Source: Halobacillus litoralis (GTDB lineage Bacteria > Bacillota > Bacilli > Bacillales > Halobacillaceae). Taken from it: 48,962 bases of DNA. A program made the translations under genes and the position numbers. The stretch is from NCBI RefSeq assembly GCF_020524025.1, contig NZ_JAIVKN010000008.1, positions 1 to 48,962 on the forward strand. Reading direction: 5' to 3'. Shown here piece by piece: positions 1 to 11,273 of the stretch; the first letter of the stretch is position 1, and each line of letters starts with the position of its first letter. The notes under the pieces are model-generated. The model did no database searches and was not told the DNA's origin. It saw nothing but the letters and a program-made list of their open reading frames with translations.

Positions 1-132
1 AAGTTAAGTTTGACTTGCTCATTTGCACACCGAATGTGCTTGTTTCAAATCTCTTCATAAAGAAGAAATGTTTTGACGTACTGGTTGGTTCGTTCAGTTT
101 TCAAAGATCAAAATGTTGTCAGCCACTTCAAA
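1..132 (-). other. rRNA operon leader with boxA-like antitermination site
   Basis: On the minus strand this stretch reads as the leader that precedes a 16S rRNA gene in Bacillaceae. A boxA-like sequence TGATCTTTGAAAACTGAAC is at 92-110, followed by the typical GAGCAAGTCAAACTTAACTT run that ends at the window edge. The 16S gene itself is not in the window, so its presence just beyond position 1 is an inference from the leader and the three strong promoters upstream. Confidence 0.75.
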
Positions 133-146
133 ACAGCGACTCAATC

Positions 147-175
147 ATCTTATCATGTGCGAGTTATTTAGTCAA
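147..175 (-). promoter_or_regulatory. rRNA operon promoter P3 (closest to 16S)
   Basis: TTGACT (170-175), 17-bp spacer, TAAGAT (147-152). Six bases after the -10 the sequence reads GTCGC, so the transcript probably starts with G. It is the last of three tandem sigma-A promoters spaced about 85-95 bp apart, as expected for an rRNA operon. Confidence 0.85.
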
Positions 176-232
176 TAACTTTTTCATGATTTGTTTTTGG
201 TTTGTTTTATGTCGTTTTTTGCGACATTTACT

Positions 233-261
233 AATTTACCACTGTTTGTTTTTAATGTCAA
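233..261 (-). promoter_or_regulatory. rRNA operon promoter P2
   Basis: TTGACA (256-261), 17-bp spacer, TAAATT (233-238). Seven bases after the -10 the sequence reads GTCGC, and GTCG can pair with a CGAC shortly downstream. Confidence 0.85.
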
Positions 262-329
262 CAACTTTTTCTGTGGTTTATAGTATCTTTTCTCTCGTTC
301 TGTCGCGATCTCTTAATGCGACAAATAAT

Positions 330-358
330 AATTTACCATGCCCCGAAGACTAAATCAA
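330..358 (-). promoter_or_regulatory. rRNA operon promoter P1
   Basis: TTGATT (353-358), 17-bp spacer, TAAATT (330-335). Seven bases after the -10 comes GTCGC, matched by a GCGAC downstream, giving a possible 5'-terminal hairpin. Most upstream of the three rRNA promoters. Confidence 0.75.
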
Positions 359-444
359 TAGCTTTTACGTTAAAAAACTATTCTGATTATTCGCGTGTGT
401 TCTACATTGATTCTATTCATTCTTACCCTCTCTGTCTACAATCA

Positions 445-475
445 ATAAAACCCCCTGCGAAGCTGTCGCAGAGGG
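445..475 (-). terminator. lysS intrinsic terminator
   Basis: On the minus strand CCCTCTGCGA pairs with TCGCAGGGGG around a five-base loop, followed by TTTTATT. It lies 14 bp past the lysS stop and separates lysS from the rRNA promoters. Confidence 0.9.
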
Positions 476-488
476 TAGAATCTATAAC

Positions 489-2003
<1,515 letters not shown>

Positions 2004-2026
2004 TCATTAGCCATTCCGTCACAATA

Positions 2027-2056
2027 ACAAAAACTGCCAGCAAGGCACTGGCAGCA
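2027..2056 (-). terminator. Terminator-like hairpin inside the lysS leader
   Basis: CTGCCAG pairs with CTGGCAG around a seven-base loop and is followed by TTTTTGTTATT. It sits about 7-30 nt after the predicted lysS transcription start (near 2063) and about 50 nt before the lysS start codon. It could be an attenuator, or simply a backup terminator for folK read-through. No T-box features are visible, and the leader is too short for one. Confidence 0.6.
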
Positions 2057-2069
2057 TCTAACTATGGTT

Positions 2070-2098
2070 AGTATAAAAAAGTCTAATAGGCGTGTCAA
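2070..2098 (-). promoter_or_regulatory. lysS sigma-A promoter
   Basis: TTGACA (2093-2098), 17-bp spacer, TATACT (2070-2075). A near-consensus promoter, so lysS does not depend on the folate genes upstream. The rest of the 1977-2302 gap holds no convincing gene; only a weak five-base-pair hairpin (AGGCA/TGCCT, 2258-2275) near the folK end might act as a terminator. Confidence 0.85.
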
Positions 2099-2302
2099 CG
2101 CTCAAGAAAGTCAGGATGTCTGCATCCATTCTTCTCATTCAACCGCAAACTCATAAAGGTCCTGACACAACTTCTTTTGTTTCTGCTTGTCATCGGATTA
2201 CGTATACGGCCATTCCTATTTAATTCCTTGAACTACAAGGATGTGTACTTACGTATTTCAAAAGGCACCTCTGCCTGCCACTAATGCTTAAACCCGGTGA
2301 AA

Positions 2303-2800
2303 CTATATCTTCCCCCAAAGTTTTACACTATCCACTTCATCAGGGGGCAGCTTACTAAGGGTTTCTTCAGCTGTAAGATGTGTATGAGGCAGTACTATAC
2401 CGGGAGCCACATCCGCCAGCGGAACCATCACAAAAGCGCGGTCCTGCATATAGGGATGTGGAATAGTTAGACGCTCTGCTTTCATATTTTCATGATTATA
2501 CAGCAAAATGTCAAGGTCTATTGTACGGGGCCCCCATTTAATTATGCGCCGTCTCCCCAAATCCAGCTCAATCCTCTGGCAGTAATCCAGCAGTTCTGTA
2601 GGCGGGAGCGCTGTCTCCACTTCTACCACCATATTTAGAAAGTCATTTTGTTCCGTATACCCGACTGGAGCAGTTTCATATACGGAAGATTTATTTCTCA
2701 CTGTTATGTGCTGGTGTTCATCTAAAAGTGTAAGGGCATCTTTAAGAAAGCCTTCCCTTTCTGCAAGATTTGATCCAAGAGCAATAAAGGCATTACTCAT
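2303..2800 (-). CDS. folK: 2-amino-4-hydroxy-6-hydroxymethyldihydropteridine pyrophosphokinase
   Basis: Transfers pyrophosphate from ATP to 6-hydroxymethyl-7,8-dihydropterin, the step before dihydropteroate synthase in folate synthesis. The 165-residue protein is of family length and starts with the typical FIALGSNLAERE segment; the RRRIIKWGPRTIDLDILLY signature (about residues 83-101) carries the ATP and pterin contacts. Its start codon overlaps the folB stop by four bases, so the two are translationally coupled. Last gene of a folP-folB-folK run. Confidence 0.95.
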   Translation of the reverse strand: MSNAFIALGSNLAEREGFLKDALTLLDEHQHITVRNKSSVYETAPVGYTEQNDFLNMVVEVETALPPTELLDYCQRIELDLGRRRIIKWGPRTIDLDILLYNHENMKAERLTIPHPYMQDRAFVMVPLADVAPGIVLPHTHLTAEETLSKLPPDEVDSVKLWGKI

Positions 2801-3162
2801 TGATTACGGCTCCGATAAATCTCTATGGCAACGGATTTATAATGGCCCGGAATAGGCGGATCAGGCTTGTATACCTTAACCAGGCAACCTTCCAGCCGTT
2901 CAAATTCCCGGAATAACTCATCTGATATTTTTTCAGCTACGGATTCGACTAAACGAAAGGCCTTTCCTTCCACAATGTTCTTTGTCACTTCATAGATCGC
3001 ACCGTAATCGATAGACTTGGTCATATCATCGGATTGAGAAGCAGGCTTTAAGTCTAATTCAAGTTCTAAATCAACATAGAATCGTTGACCTAACTTATTC
3101 TCTTCCGGGAAAAGGCCGTGGTACCCCCAGAACTCCATTTGATTCACATAGATCTTATCCAT
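2797..3162 (-). CDS. folB: Dihydroneopterin aldolase
   Basis: Converts 7,8-dihydroneopterin to 6-hydroxymethyl-dihydropterin and glycolaldehyde. From the ATG at 3162 the product has 121 residues, the family norm, starting MDKIYVNQMEFWGYHG; this Y-G-x-h segment and the C-terminal KPDPPIPGHYKSVAIEI motif are characteristic. The ATG lies one base after the folP stop, with AAAGGGTG as ribosome site inside the end of folP. A longer reading starting at 3189 would overlap folP and is less likely. Confidence 0.95.
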   Translation of the reverse strand: MDKIYVNQMEFWGYHGLFPEENKLGQRFYVDLELELDLKPASQSDDMTKSIDYGAIYEVTKNIVEGKAFRLVESVAEKISDELFREFERLEGCLVKVYKPDPPIPGHYKSVAIEIYRSRNQ

Positions 3163-3163
3163 C

Positions 3164-3988
3164 CTATTCACCCTTTCCAACCATCGCATCCATCATTTTA
3201 GACATTCTTGCGATTGGTTTTACATCATGCACCCTTACCATCTGTATTCCTTGGGCGATTCCATAACATACCGTAGCTCCTGTACCTTCCATACGTTCTT
3301 CTTTTGGTAAGTCTAATACCGTACCAATAAATGATTTCCGTGAGGTTCCGAGAAGGATCGGGTAACCAAGATCATTCAAATCCTTTAAGTGTCTCATCAC
3401 TTCCAGATTATCAGACTGCGTTTTTGCGAAACCGATACCTGGATCAAGAATGATCTTTTCGTCCTTTACGCCAGCTTCTTTTGCGATTTGGATACTTTTC
3501 TTTAAGTCTTCTTTCATATCCGCGATCAATGAAACATAATTCTTATCCGTTCGATTGTGTGTAAGGATGATCGGTACATCGTAGTCAGCTGCCACTTGAG
3601 CAATCTCAGGATTTTTCATCGCTCCCCAAACATCGTTAATAATGGAAGCACCACATTCTACTGCCTTTTCAGCCACTTCAGCTTTGTACGTATCGATAGA
3701 AATGGGGATATTCACTTCTTTTTTTACAGCCTCAATAACAGGAAGCACACGCTCCATTTCTTCGTTTGCTGCTACCGGCTCAAAACCAGGACGCGTAGAT
3801 TCACCACCAATATCGATAATATGAGCGCCGTCTCTTTCCATAGCTTTTGCCTGAGTGACCGCTCGATCCAGGTCAGCATATAAACCACCGTCAGAAAATG
3901 AATCCGGCGTGACATTCAAAATCCCCATTACCAGGGTTTCTTTAGAGAGGTCGTATGTTTTTTCGTTTGTTTTTAGTTGAAAGACCAT
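3164..3988 (-). CDS. folP: Dihydropteroate synthase
   Basis: Joins p-aminobenzoate to hydroxymethyl-dihydropterin pyrophosphate; it is the sulfonamide target (sul in B. subtilis). The 274-residue TIM-barrel protein shows the pterin-binding signature GILNVTPDSFSDGG near residue 23, DIGGESTRPG near residue 60 and LGTSRKSFIG near residue 215. First gene of the folate run. In B. subtilis pabB, pabA and pabC precede it; here cysK is the direct upstream neighbour, separated by the cysK terminator. The roughly 200-bp upstream gap must hold its promoter, but I could not identify convincing boxes. Confidence 0.96.
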   Translation of the reverse strand: MVFQLKTNEKTYDLSKETLVMGILNVTPDSFSDGGLYADLDRAVTQAKAMERDGAHIIDIGGESTRPGFEPVAANEEMERVLPVIEAVKKEVNIPISIDTYKAEVAEKAVECGASIINDVWGAMKNPEIAQVAADYDVPIILTHNRTDKNYVSLIADMKEDLKKSIQIAKEAGVKDEKIILDPGIGFAKTQSDNLEVMRHLKDLNDLGYPILLGTSRKSFIGTVLDLPKEERMEGTGATVCYGIAQGIQMVRVHDVKPIARMSKMMDAMVGKGE

Positions 3989-4153
3989 GACCCTTCCCTC
4001 ATTTCCTATATACTCTGTTCCTATCTTACATCATATCCAGATTTCTATCACGCATGGACGACCTTAAACTACAGCCTGTGGTCGTTGATCCTAAAACAAA
4101 ATGAGAGAAGAGCTATTTTTCCTTTCATGAATTTAATCAGTGTTCAATTCCTA

Positions 4154-4186
4154 TAAAAAAAGCCGCCCCTGTTCAGGGGCAGCTTT
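4154..4186 (-). terminator. cysK intrinsic terminator
   Basis: AAAGCTGCCCCTG pairs with CAGGGGCGGCTTT with a two-base turn, followed by a run of T on the minus strand. It begins just after the cysK stop. Confidence 0.93.
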
Positions 4187-4190
4187 GTAC

Positions 4191-5117
4191 TTATTCTTCA
4201 TCAAACTGATAGAGTGGTGTTGAAAGGTAACGCTCACCATTACTCGGAATGACAGCCACTACCTTCTTACCTTTTCCAAGTTTTTTAGCCACTTGTTTGG
4301 CAACATGAATGGCAGACCCTGAAGATATGCCACCTAGAATGCCATCTTTTCTTGCGGCTTCCCGGGCTGCGGCAAAAGAATCGTCTTTAGAAACTTTAAT
4401 CACTTCATCATAGATTTCTGTGTTTAAAATTCCTGGAACAAATCCTGCCCCTATTCCCTGAATCTTGTGGGGTCCTGGGTCACCGCCTGAAAGGACAGGG
4501 GATTCCTCTGGTTCGATTGCGTAAATTTTAATATCTGGATATTTTTCTTTTAAGACTTTACCTGCGCCTGTGATTGTACCACCTGTGCCAATACCGGCAA
4601 CGAAAGCATCCAGCTGGTCACCCATCTGTTCCACAATTTCCGGACCTGTTGTCTTTTCATGAATCAAAGGATTCGCTTCGTTGTTGAACTGCTGCGGCAT
4701 GAAATACCCATGCTTTTCATGGAGTTCAGCAGCTTTCTTAATCGCACCTTTCATTCCTTCACTTCCCGGGGTAAGTACCAAGTCAGCCCCGTAGGCACGG
4801 AGGAGGTTACGACGCTCCTGACTCATCGTATCCGGCATAACAAGCACGGCTTTATAGCCTTTAGCGGCAGCGATCATAGCCAGACCGATCCCTGTATTTC
4901 CACTTGTTGGTTCTACAATTGTATCGCCCTCTTTAAGGCTGCCATCTTTTTCTGCTTCCTCAACCATAGATAGAGCAATCCGATCTTTTACCGAACTTCC
5001 CGGATTCATATACTCAAGTTTGAGGTACACATCTGCACTGTCTTCATCAGCGCTTCTATTGAGCTTCACCAAAGGGGTTTGACCAACCAATTCACTGACA
5101 TTGTTCACGATTCTCAC
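4191..5117 (-). CDS. cysK: Cysteine synthase A (O-acetylserine sulfhydrylase)
   Basis: PLP enzyme that makes cysteine from O-acetylserine and sulfide. I place the start at GTG 5117, eight bases after AGGAG, which gives 308 residues, the usual length. The PLP lysine lies in [13 protein letters not shown] (K44), the substrate loop is [12 protein letters not shown] (about 70-81), and the phosphate-binding glycine loop is [10 protein letters not shown]. The C-terminal SSGSA segment is also conserved. It is monocistronic, with its own promoter and terminator. In many Firmicutes cysK is controlled by CymR, but I saw no clear CymR site. Confidence 0.95.
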   Translation of the reverse strand: MRIVNNVSELVGQTPLVKLNRSADEDSADVYLKLEYMNPGSSVKDRIALSMVEEAEKDGSLKEGDTIVEPTSGNTGIGLAMIAAAKGYKAVLVMPDTMSQERRNLLRAYGADLVLTPGSEGMKGAIKKAAELHEKHGYFMPQQFNNEANPLIHEKTTGPEIVEQMGDQLDAFVAGIGTGGTITGAGKVLKEKYPDIKIYAIEPEESPVLSGGDPGPHKIQGIGAGFVPGILNTEIYDEVIKVSKDDSFAAAREAARKDGILGGISSGSAIHVAKQVAKKLGKGKKVVAVIPSNGERYLSTPLYQFDEE

Positions 5118-5161
5118 AACAATCACTCCTAAAACCAAGTATTTAAATAGGATTTAACTTT

Positions 5162-5190
5162 AATGTACTGAATCTGATGTTAATTGTCAA
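5162..5190 (-). promoter_or_regulatory. cysK sigma-A promoter
   Basis: TTGACA (5185-5190), 17-bp spacer, TACATT (5162-5167), about 40 bp before the cysK start. Confidence 0.8.
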
Positions 5191-5224
5191 ACAATTCAAT
5201 ATAAAGTTGCTTGGGAATCTCTCT

Positions 5225-5265
5225 ATAAATAAATGACGAAACACAGGTTCCGCCATTTATTTATA
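5225..5265 (-). terminator. Probable terminator after hslO
   Basis: An AT-rich inverted repeat (AAATAAATGGCG against CGTCATTTATTT, one mismatch) lies between hslO and the cysK promoter. The stem is weak and its T-rich arm doubles as the tail, so it may be a modest terminator or only an AT-rich palindrome. Confidence 0.5.
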
Positions 5266-5282
5266 TCTTACGCTTTATCCTT

Positions 5283-6173
5283 TTATGATGGTGAATTGGA
5301 ATCGTTTGATTGGAGCTCCTGTAAGTCTTCTACGTCAAACTGGTAATCCTCATTGCAGAAATGACATTTTGCTTCCGCACCTTGATCTTCATCGATCATA
5401 CGCTGGATTTCCTCATCTCCTAAGCTGGAGATTGCCATTTCTACACGCTCACGGGAACAGTGACACTCAAATTGAACAGGCATTGTATCTAATACGCGCA
5501 CATTCTCTTCCCCTAAGACCGTGTGAAGAATCTGCTCAGGAGTTTTTCCATCTCTCACAAGAGAAGAAATAGCGGGCATGTCTGTCAATCGCTTCTCAAT
5601 TTCGCTCGTTGTCTCTTCATCAGCACCCGGCATCATTTGAACAATAAAACCGCCTGATGCGAGTATGGAATGATCTGTATCAACAAGGACACCAGCACCA
5701 ACCGCTGAAGGCACCTGTTCAGAGTTAGCAAAATAATACGTGAAATCCTCACTGATCTCTCCTGAAACAATAGGCACCTGTCCTGTAAAGTGATCTCTCA
5801 TCCCTAAGTCTTTAACAACACTCAACGTTCCAGAGGTACCTACGGCTCTTGCGACATCCAATTTCCCTTTTGCATTTAAATCAAAGTCTACATGCGGATT
5901 TTTAACATAGCCGCGAACCTTGCCGTTGGCATTAGCGTCAGCAATAATCGGTCCTGCTGGTCCATCCCCTTCAACTTTAATCGTGATTTTGTCGTCGCCT
6001 TTGAGCATCGCACCCATCATCGAACTAATTGTCAACGTCCTTCCAAGAGCGGCTGACGTTGTGGCCCATGTATCTTGTCTGCGTCTAGCTTCTTCGACTG
6101 TTTCTGTGGACTGCACTGCATATGCTCTCACTTGTCCGTCAAAAGCTATCGCCCGCACTAAATAATCTGACAT
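5283..6173 (-). CDS. hslO: Redox-regulated molecular chaperone Hsp33
   Basis: Cytoplasmic holdase activated by oxidative unfolding. The 296-residue protein has the N-terminal Hsp33 fold and a C-terminal zinc redox switch whose four cysteines are intact: CxC at C237 and C239, CxxC at C270 and C273. It follows coaX by six bases, so the two are co-transcribed. In B. subtilis the prsA-like yacD lies between hslO and cysK; it is absent here. The C-terminal tail is acidic and serine-rich. Confidence 0.96.
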   Translation of the reverse strand: MSDYLVRAIAFDGQVRAYAVQSTETVEEARRRQDTWATTSAALGRTLTISSMMGAMLKGDDKITIKVEGDGPAGPIIADANANGKVRGYVKNPHVDFDLNAKGKLDVARAVGTSGTLSVVKDLGMRDHFTGQVPIVSGEISEDFTYYFANSEQVPSAVGAGVLVDTDHSILASGGFIVQMMPGADEETTSEIEKRLTDMPAISSLVRDGKTPEQILHTVLGEENVRVLDTMPVQFECHCSRERVEMAISSLGDEEIQRMIDEDQGAEAKCHFCNEDYQFDVEDLQELQSNDSNSPS

Positions 6174-6179
6174 GGTTGA

Positions 6180-6971
6180 TCAATCTCCTTTAAACGCTTT
6201 TTTATCTTTGTTCCGTTGATATATTTTATGAAGTCCTTTTAATGTTAAATAAGGATCTACATGATCAATTGTCCTTGACTGACCTGCAATTAAATTTGCA
6301 AGACCTCCTGTCGCAATCACAGTAGGTTGCTGATCAGAGGTTTCCTTCATCCTTCGTACGACTTCATCTACTTGTCCTACATAGCCATAAAAAACACCCG
6401 ACTGCATGGCATCTACTGTACTCTGCCCAATCACATGCTCAGGACTCTTAATTTCAATCTTAGGAAGTTTGGCCGCCTTTGCGTATAAAGCTTCCATAGA
6501 AATATTAATACCAGGTGCAATCGCTCCACCCAGATACTCTCCGTCTTCATTGATATAGCAATAGGTTGTTGCTGTTCCAAAATCAATAATAACCAAAGGA
6601 AGTGGATAGTCACCAATTGCTCCAACAGCATTTACCACCCGGTCCGCACCAATTTCATTTGGGTTCGGATATTTCATAGGCAGTCCATGATCAACGTTGC
6701 CTTCGCCGATAATCATTGGCTGCTTTTTAAAATAATAACGGGACATACGATCAAGTGCAAACATTATAGGTGGAACCACAGAAGAGATAATAACCCCACC
6801 CATGTCCTCAAATGTGAGACCTTCATGATCGAGCAGTGATTTAATAAGCATCCCGAACTCATCTTCTGTTTTATGACGATCTGTCTTAATTCTCCATTGA
6901 TATTTCAAAGAGTTATTTTCAAATACACCTAACACAGTATTGGTATTTCCTACATCAAGGACAAAATTCAT
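6180..6971 (-). CDS. coaX: Type III pantothenate kinase
   Basis: Phosphorylates pantothenate, the first step of coenzyme A synthesis; this class needs a monovalent cation and resists feedback by CoA. From ATG 6971 (GGAGG eight bases before) the product has 263 residues. The ASKHA-fold motifs are present: [10 protein letters not shown] at the N-terminus, [11 protein letters not shown] mid-protein and DFGTATTY (about residues 125-132). It heads a coaX-hslO pair after the ftsH terminator. Confidence 0.95.
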   Translation of the reverse strand: MNFVLDVGNTNTVLGVFENNSLKYQWRIKTDRHKTEDEFGMLIKSLLDHEGLTFEDMGGVIISSVVPPIMFALDRMSRYYFKKQPMIIGEGNVDHGLPMKYPNPNEIGADRVVNAVGAIGDYPLPLVIIDFGTATTYCYINEDGEYLGGAIAPGINISMEALYAKAAKLPKIEIKSPEHVIGQSTVDAMQSGVFYGYVGQVDEVVRRMKETSDQQPTVIATGGLANLIAGQSRTIDHVDPYLTLKGLHKIYQRNKDKKAFKGD

Positions 6972-7006
6972 ACAAACAGCCTCCAATGTCATTTCCTTCG
7001 GCTACC

Positions 7007-7015
7007 ATCATACCA
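7007..7015 (-). promoter_or_regulatory. Possible extended -10 promoter of coaX
   Basis: TGGTATGAT reads as TGn plus the -10 TATGAT (7007-7012), about 35 bp before coaX. No good -35 box is seen at the right distance. Confidence 0.4.
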
Positions 7016-7044
7016 TAAGAACTCTTTTCTTCGCTCTATATAAA

Positions 7045-7088
7045 AATGAAAAGCCACACCGCCCAAGTATAAGGCAGGTGTGGCTTTT
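7045..7088 (-). terminator. ftsH intrinsic terminator
   Basis: AAAGCCACACCTGCC pairs with GGGCGGTGTGGCTTT around a loop of about eight bases, followed by TTCATTTTTA on the minus strand. It lies directly after the ftsH stop. Confidence 0.88.
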
Positions 7089-7096
7089 TTTACACT

Positions 7097-9133
7097 TTAG
7101 GAACGAGGATCTTCTTTATCAGACGATTCGTCATCCTTCGCTGCTTCGCTGGATGGACTTTGATCTGTCTGCTCCTCTTTTTCTTCAGTGTCTTCATCTT
7201 TAGACTGAATGTTTACACGTACATCTTCGTCATGATGAGAAGATGTGTTGTTCTTAATCTTTTCGTTGTGTTCCCTTGCGATTGCTTCAAGCTCTTCGTC
7301 TGTCGGAAGACGTCCTTTATCGAAAAGGGAGCGGATTTGTGTCGCATCCAGTGTTTCGATCTCTAGTAACGTTTTCGCAACAAGCTCAAGTTTATCTTTA
7401 TTTTCTGTGAGGATCGTTTTAGCTCGATCGTAACAGTGTTGAATAAAGTTTTTAACTTCCTGGTCAATTTCGTAAGCAATCTGGTCACTGTAGTTTTGTT
7501 CATTTTGGATATCACGGCCTAGGAAGACCTGTCCTCCTGAGTTTGAACCAAACTGCAATGGACCAAGTTTCTCACTCATTCCGTACTCAGTGACCATCTT
7601 ACGCGCAATGCTTGTTGCACGTTGGAAGTCATTGTGAGCACCTGTACTCACTTCACCAAAGATAATCTCTTCAGCGACACGGCCGCCAAGAAGTCCGGTA
7701 ATCTTATCAAACAGCTCCGGCTTCGTCATGAAGTAACGATCTTCTTTCGGAAGCATCACTGCGTATCCACCGGCCTGGCCGCGTGGAACGATGGTTACTT
7801 TGTGGACCATGTCCGCATCATCAAGGACCATACCAATAACCGTGTGTCCACTTTCGTGGTGGGCCACAATGTCACGTTCTTTCTTAGAAATAACGCGGCT
7901 CTTCTTAGCTGGTCCTGCAATGACACGATCAATCGCTTCATCGACATCATCCATGTCCACATTCTTCTTATCTCCACGAGCAGCAACAAGCGCTGCTTCG
8001 TTTAACAAGTTTTCTAAATCGGCACCAGAGAAACCAGGAGTACGAAGCGCAATCGTCTTCAAGTCCACATTCTCTGACAACGGCTTGTTCTTAGCGTGGA
8101 CAGCCAGAACAGCTTCACGACCTTTAACATCTGGACGGTCAACAGTGATTTGTCTGTCAAAACGTCCCGGACGAAGAAGGGCCGGGTCTAGAATATCCGG
8201 TCTGTTTGTTGCCGCAATAATAATGATTCCTTCATTTACACCGAAACCATCCATTTCAACAAGCAGCTGGTTTAATGTTTGTTCACGCTCATCGTGACCA
8301 CCGCCAAGACCTGCGCCACGTTGACGACCAACAGCGTCAATTTCATCAATAAAGATGATTCCCGGAGCATTCTTTTTAGCATTTTCAAATAGGTCACGTA
8401 CACGGGATGCACCTACACCTACAAACATTTCCACAAAGTCAGAACCACTGATGGAGAAGAACGGTACACCCGCTTCACCGGCAACAGCTCTGGCAAGCAA
8501 TGTTTTACCTGTACCAGGAGGTCCCACCAGAAGGACACCCTTAGGAATACGCGCGCCGACAGCAGAGAATTTACGAGGATCTTTTAGGAAGTCTACAACT
8601 TCTACAAGTTCCTGCTTCTCTTCATCCGCTCCCGCTACGTCTTTGAAACGAACTTTCTTCTTCTCTTCTGAGTACATTTTCGCCTTACTCTTACCAAAGT
8701 TCATTACACGACTACCGCCGCCTTGTGCCTGGTTAAGCAAGAAGAAGAATAAGATGAAGATGATTACAAACGGGATAATTGAGGTTAGAAAAGTCACCCA
8801 TGCGCTAGGCTGCTCCTCTTCTTCAACATTTAAAACACTTTGTTCTTGTGCCGTTTGTGTAATATTCGCGATCACTTGGTCATTGGCTGGAATTTTAGCT
8901 GTGAAGCTCTCTTCCCCTTCTTCAGCATTTGCCAGTTGACCGGTAACACGGATCACTCCATTGACAGGTTGTATTGTCATTTCCTCAATGTTACCGCCAT
9001 TCAGTGCCTCATAAAAGTCATTCACATTCAACTCTTGCTGCGGATCACCTTGACCTCGGAATAGACCGACCACGCCGATAACAACGAGGAAGATAAGTAA
9101 GTAAAATATGGTGTTACGAAATATCCGGTTCAT
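7097..9133 (-). CDS. ftsH: ATP-dependent zinc metalloprotease FtsH
   Basis: Membrane-anchored AAA+ protease that removes misassembled membrane proteins and regulatory proteins; in B. subtilis it is needed for sporulation through control of Spo0E-type phosphatases. The 678-residue protein has transmembrane segments at about 8-24 and 112-134 flanking an extracytoplasmic domain, Walker A GPPGTGKT (204-211), Walker B FIDEID (261-266) and the zinc site HESGH (426-430). The last 60 residues are highly charged and variable. GGGAGGAGGT precedes the ATG. It is monocistronic, with its own promoter and terminator. Confidence 0.98.
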   Translation of the reverse strand: MNRIFRNTIFYLLIFLVVIGVVGLFRGQGDPQQELNVNDFYEALNGGNIEEMTIQPVNGVIRVTGQLANAEEGEESFTAKIPANDQVIANITQTAQEQSVLNVEEEEQPSAWVTFLTSIIPFVIIFILFFFLLNQAQGGGSRVMNFGKSKAKMYSEEKKKVRFKDVAGADEEKQELVEVVDFLKDPRKFSAVGARIPKGVLLVGPPGTGKTLLARAVAGEAGVPFFSISGSDFVEMFVGVGASRVRDLFENAKKNAPGIIFIDEIDAVGRQRGAGLGGGHDEREQTLNQLLVEMDGFGVNEGIIIIAATNRPDILDPALLRPGRFDRQITVDRPDVKGREAVLAVHAKNKPLSENVDLKTIALRTPGFSGADLENLLNEAALVAARGDKKNVDMDDVDEAIDRVIAGPAKKSRVISKKERDIVAHHESGHTVIGMVLDDADMVHKVTIVPRGQAGGYAVMLPKEDRYFMTKPELFDKITGLLGGRVAEEIIFGEVSTGAHNDFQRATSIARKMVTEYGMSEKLGPLQFGSNSGGQVFLGRDIQNEQNYSDQIAYEIDQEVKNFIQHCYDRAKTILTENKDKLELVAKTLLEIETLDATQIRSLFDKGRLPTDEELEAIAREHNEKIKNNTSSHHDEDVRVNIQSKDEDTEEKEEQTDQSPSSEAAKDDESSDKEDPRS

Positions 9134-9169
9134 TGCCTACCTCCTCCCAAACGAGAAAAACTATAGTAA

Positions 9170-9199
9170 ATACTACCATAACAAAAACGGACGACACAA
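9170..9199 (-). promoter_or_regulatory. ftsH sigma-A promoter
   Basis: TTGTGT (9194-9199), 18-bp spacer, TAGTAT (9170-9175), about 35 bp before the ftsH ATG. Confidence 0.65.
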
Positions 9200-9250
9200 C
9201 TAATTACCCTTGAAATGAACAGCTTGAAACCACTTACGCGAAATCTGTTA

Positions 9251-9790
9251 CTATCCACCATAAACTTCCGGCTTTAACACTCCGACATATGGAAGATTGC
9301 GGTATTTTTCCTGATAATCCAAGCCGTATCCCACGACGAATTCATCAGGTACTTCAAACCCAACGGTATCCGCTTTGATGTCAGCGCTGCGCCCTGTCGG
9401 CTTATCAAGCAGTGTCACAATTTTAATTGATTTTGCCTGACGGTATTTAAACAAATCGACAAGATACGCAAGGGTGCGCCCACTATCAATGATATCTTCA
9501 ATAATCAGAATATCCCGACCTTCAACTTTCGTATCAAGGTCTTTAACAATTTTGACCTCACCTGAAGATTCCATACCTCCGTGATAACTGGACACGTCCA
9601 TGAAATCCATTTCCAAGTGTGTCTCCATACGCTTCAAAAGGTCCGTCATGAATGGTGTTGCGCCTTTTAAAACACCGATAGCCAGAGGAAAACGCCCTTC
9701 ATATTCCTCTGAAAGCTGCGCCCCCAGCTCTTTACATTTCTGTTGGATTTCCTCTTCAGAAATCAAGACCTTTTCAATTTCGTTGTGCAT
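9251..9790 (-). CDS. hpt: Hypoxanthine-guanine phosphoribosyltransferase
   Basis: Salvages hypoxanthine and guanine to IMP and GMP using PRPP (hprT in B. subtilis). The 179-residue product is of family length and carries the PRPP-binding motif [12 protein letters not shown] (96-107) and the flexible-loop [14 protein letters not shown] (67-80). It starts 11 bp after tilS; the tilS-hpt-ftsH order is conserved in Bacillaceae. In B. subtilis HprT and TilS together activate ftsH transcription; whether that holds here cannot be told from sequence. Confidence 0.96.
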   Translation of the reverse strand: MHNEIEKVLISEEEIQQKCKELGAQLSEEYEGRFPLAIGVLKGATPFMTDLLKRMETHLEMDFMDVSSYHGGMESSGEVKIVKDLDTKVEGRDILIIEDIIDSGRTLAYLVDLFKYRQAKSIKIVTLLDKPTGRSADIKADTVGFEVPDEFVVGYGLDYQEKYRNLPYVGVLKPEVYGG

Positions 9791-9801
9791 GATTGCTCCT
9801 C

Positions 9802-11196
9802 CTACGTCTCTGCTTTGTTTTTATAATGTAACCGAAGCCATGTCCCTGATGAAGACAGACCGGCAGGATCCCCGCCTTTTTTCAAACCAACGACCCATAG
9901 GATCTTCCCTGTTTGATCAGTGACGATGGGCCACATATCGCGCAAATGAGCAGGGATTTTCTGATCGATAAAAATATCTTTCACTTTTTTCGATCCATTC
10001 ATCCCTCTTACCCTTATCCTGTCCCCTTTCTGCCTTGTACGAAGAATGAGAGGAAGTTTTACGTGATTCTCATCACATACATAAACATAAGGATCTTCTT
10101 CATAAGAACAGCTCCACTGCGATTCTAAGCGAGAACCGTCGGGCAGTTCGACAGCTTCCCCTACATGAAAAAGCTGGTGAAAAGTGTCCGCTTCCTTATC
10201 TTCTGCAAACGTAAAGGTGACCTTATCATAAGCGCGTTTGATCTTTAAACCTTGCGGAAAATCCAGAGATGCATTCGGTTTTTCTTCATCCAGAAGGTTC
10301 ATGAACATCTCTTCATGAATGTAAGAAATGTCTTCGTTTTGCTTCACATACAGATAGTTCAATATTAGATGAAAGGCTGTCCTTTGTAAAGCAAGCGGGA
10401 ATGTTTTGAAAGTTTGTATTGAAAAATGTGCGAATTTCTCCACATCCTTTGAAAAATGGACTTCTTTCAGGACATTTTGAGCCTGCTCATTTATGTATAC
10501 CCGTTCTTCCTCTACCCTCTCACTCCATGCCTGCATATGTTGGTGAAACTTCGGATTCTGCTCTTTCATAAAAGGCAGAACGTGGTGACGAAATGCATTC
10601 CTTGTATAATCCGTCTCATTATTCGAAGGATCCATTCTTACCTCAATCCTATGTTTCTCCAAGTAAGCAAATATTTGGTCTTTCGACACACATAGAAACG
10701 GACGGATAATCTTCCCGTCAGCGAAAGAACGCTGTACCGGCATTCCATGGACAGCTTCAGGACGAGCGCTGCGTGTCATCTGCATGAGCACGGTTTCTGC
10801 TTGATCATCGCCATGATGCCCTAAAACCAGTGCATCTCCACCATAGACGTACATCATCTTTGAAAAGAACTGATAGCGAAGATCCCTTGCTGCTTCCTGG
10901 GTTCCTTTCCCCGTTGACTCCTTATACGATTTAACGTCAACAGAGGTTCCAAGAAACTCAACTTCCCATTGTTTACACGTCTTCTTCACGAATCGAAGAT
11001 CCTCTTTAGACTCTTCCCCTCTAAGACCATGGTCGACAGAAAGGGCGATGATCCGCAGAGGAATCTGTCTCCTTAACGATTTCAAAAAATGTAGGAGAGC
11101 TATTGAATCAGGCCCCCCTGATACAGCCACTAATAACACTTGGTGTGGCTGAATAAGGCCATGTTTTGAGATGAACGAATGAACCGTCTGATCCAT
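9802..11196 (-). CDS. tilS: tRNA(Ile)-lysidine synthetase
   Basis: Converts cytidine 34 of the CAU-anticodon tRNA-Ile to lysidine, so that it reads AUA rather than AUG. The 464-residue protein has the N-terminal PP-loop ATP-pyrophosphatase motif SGGPDS (26-31), the [14 protein letters not shown] metal-binding segment (about 142-155), and the C-terminal TilS tRNA-binding domain ending [14 protein letters not shown]. It is essential in B. subtilis. It is followed by hpt after 11 bp. Confidence 0.95.
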   Translation of the reverse strand: MDQTVHSFISKHGLIQPHQVLLVAVSGGPDSIALLHFLKSLRRQIPLRIIALSVDHGLRGEESKEDLRFVKKTCKQWEVEFLGTSVDVKSYKESTGKGTQEAARDLRYQFFSKMMYVYGGDALVLGHHGDDQAETVLMQMTRSARPEAVHGMPVQRSFADGKIIRPFLCVSKDQIFAYLEKHRIEVRMDPSNNETDYTRNAFRHHVLPFMKEQNPKFHQHMQAWSERVEEERVYINEQAQNVLKEVHFSKDVEKFAHFSIQTFKTFPLALQRTAFHLILNYLYVKQNEDISYIHEEMFMNLLDEEKPNASLDFPQGLKIKRAYDKVTFTFAEDKEADTFHQLFHVGEAVELPDGSRLESQWSCSYEEDPYVYVCDENHVKLPLILRTRQKGDRIRVRGMNGSKKVKDIFIDQKIPAHLRDMWPIVTDQTGKILWVVGLKKGGDPAGLSSSGTWLRLHYKNKAET

Positions 11197-11273
11197 TGAG
11201 CGTTCCTCCTGTCTCCATCTGTTTATCTCCCCTTATCGTATCACTCTTCCTATGTTCTGCAAAAGAATAGCTA

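Noticed and set aside
15-353. Plus-strand ORFs at the left edge (15-353 and 316-648)
   Set aside because: They lie over the rRNA promoters, leader and the lysS end on the other strand, have no ribosome site and no recognisable protein features.
7791-8939. Long plus-strand ORFs antisense to ftsH
   Set aside because: They are mirror frames of a strongly conserved minus-strand gene, serine- and proline-rich as expected of antisense reading, with no start context.
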